The notes under the pieces were generated by a model. It had not been told where the DNA came from, did no database searches, and was given only the letters and a program-made list of their open reading frames with translations. A stretch of 5,068 nucleotides of DNA from CAZXCQ01 sp964639275 (lineage in GTDB: Bacteria; Desulfobacterota; DSM-4660; Desulfatiglandales; Desulfatiglandaceae), in the NCBI GenBank assembly GCA_964639275.1, contig CAZXCQ010000363.1:1-5068 (forward strand), written 5' to 3'. Made by a program: the position numbers and the translations under genes. Positions 5,052 to 5,068 of the stretch are shown piece by piece. Every line of letters starts with the position of its first letter. Position 1 is the first letter of the stretch.

Positions 5052-5068
5052 GGTGAGGCATGGGGGTC
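5052..5068 (-). repeat. 17-bp repeat, right copy, upstream of nadK
   Basis: An exact inverted copy of 44-60, cut off by the window edge, so its outer extent is unknown. It lies 52 bases before the nadK ATG. Between it and the nadK start, 5029-5051 contains the palindrome AATCGATT (5042-5049) and a short CCCCGGG tract, but no convincing -35/-10 pair. A promoter for the nadK operon may lie outside the window. Confidence 0.7.

Noticed and set aside
44..5068. The two 17-bp inverted copies as terminal inverted repeats of a transposon spanning the window
   Set aside because: No transposase, integrase or passenger-type genes lie between them. The content is core housekeeping genes and no target-site duplication is visible.

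Overview
The window looks like chromosomal DNA of an anaerobic deltaproteobacterium-type organism (Desulfobacterota in the broad sense). This is inferred from gene content: a beta-oxidation-type 3-hydroxyacyl-CoA dehydrogenase, a short stand-alone Nfu protein, a DUF4911-like small protein next to miaB, and a response regulator-GGDEF gene in a housekeeping operon. Base composition is near 50 percent GC in most genes and clearly lower in the intergenic DNA. No mobile element, CRISPR array, tRNA or rRNA is visible.

Layout. Bases 1-157 hold no supported gene but carry a stem-loop and the left copies of two repeated motifs. On the + strand follow nfu (158-385, iron-sulfur cluster carrier) and, after a 146-base gap with a nested inverted repeat, a 3-hydroxybutyryl-CoA dehydrogenase gene (532-1392). 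A strong intrinsic terminator (1418-1451) closes it. Everything to the right is on the - strand. In transcription order: NAD kinase (4999-4139), a DUF4911-like small protein (4149-3925), MiaB tRNA methylthiotransferase with a TTG start (3910-2600), and a response regulator-diguanylate cyclase (2597-1725). The gaps are 11 bases of overlap, 14 bases and 2 bases, so these four are almost certainly one operon. A consensus-like sigma70 promoter just past the diguanylate cyclase stop (1723-1695) then leads into a 29-codon gene (1561-1472) for a very basic peptide of the bS22 / AURKAIP1-COX24 ribosomal family, which converges on the dehydrogenase gene.

How the genes relate. Most of the window is housekeeping: Fe-S cluster delivery (Nfu), an Fe-S radical SAM enzyme that needs such clusters (MiaB), NADP synthesis (NadK), translation (MiaB, bS22-like peptide) and acyl-CoA metabolism (Hbd). 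The diguanylate cyclase is the only signalling gene. It has an intact GGDEF signature and phospho-acceptor but lacks the arginine of the RxxD inhibitory site.

The most unexpected points are the tiny bS22-like gene and a set of repeated sequences placed upstream of genes. A 17-bp sequence occurs before nfu and, inverted, before nadK, so it faces the same way relative to each downstream gene. A second motif (TTGAGATGTTACCT or a close variant) lies upstream of nfu, hbd and nadK. No complete new defence or mobile system is visible.
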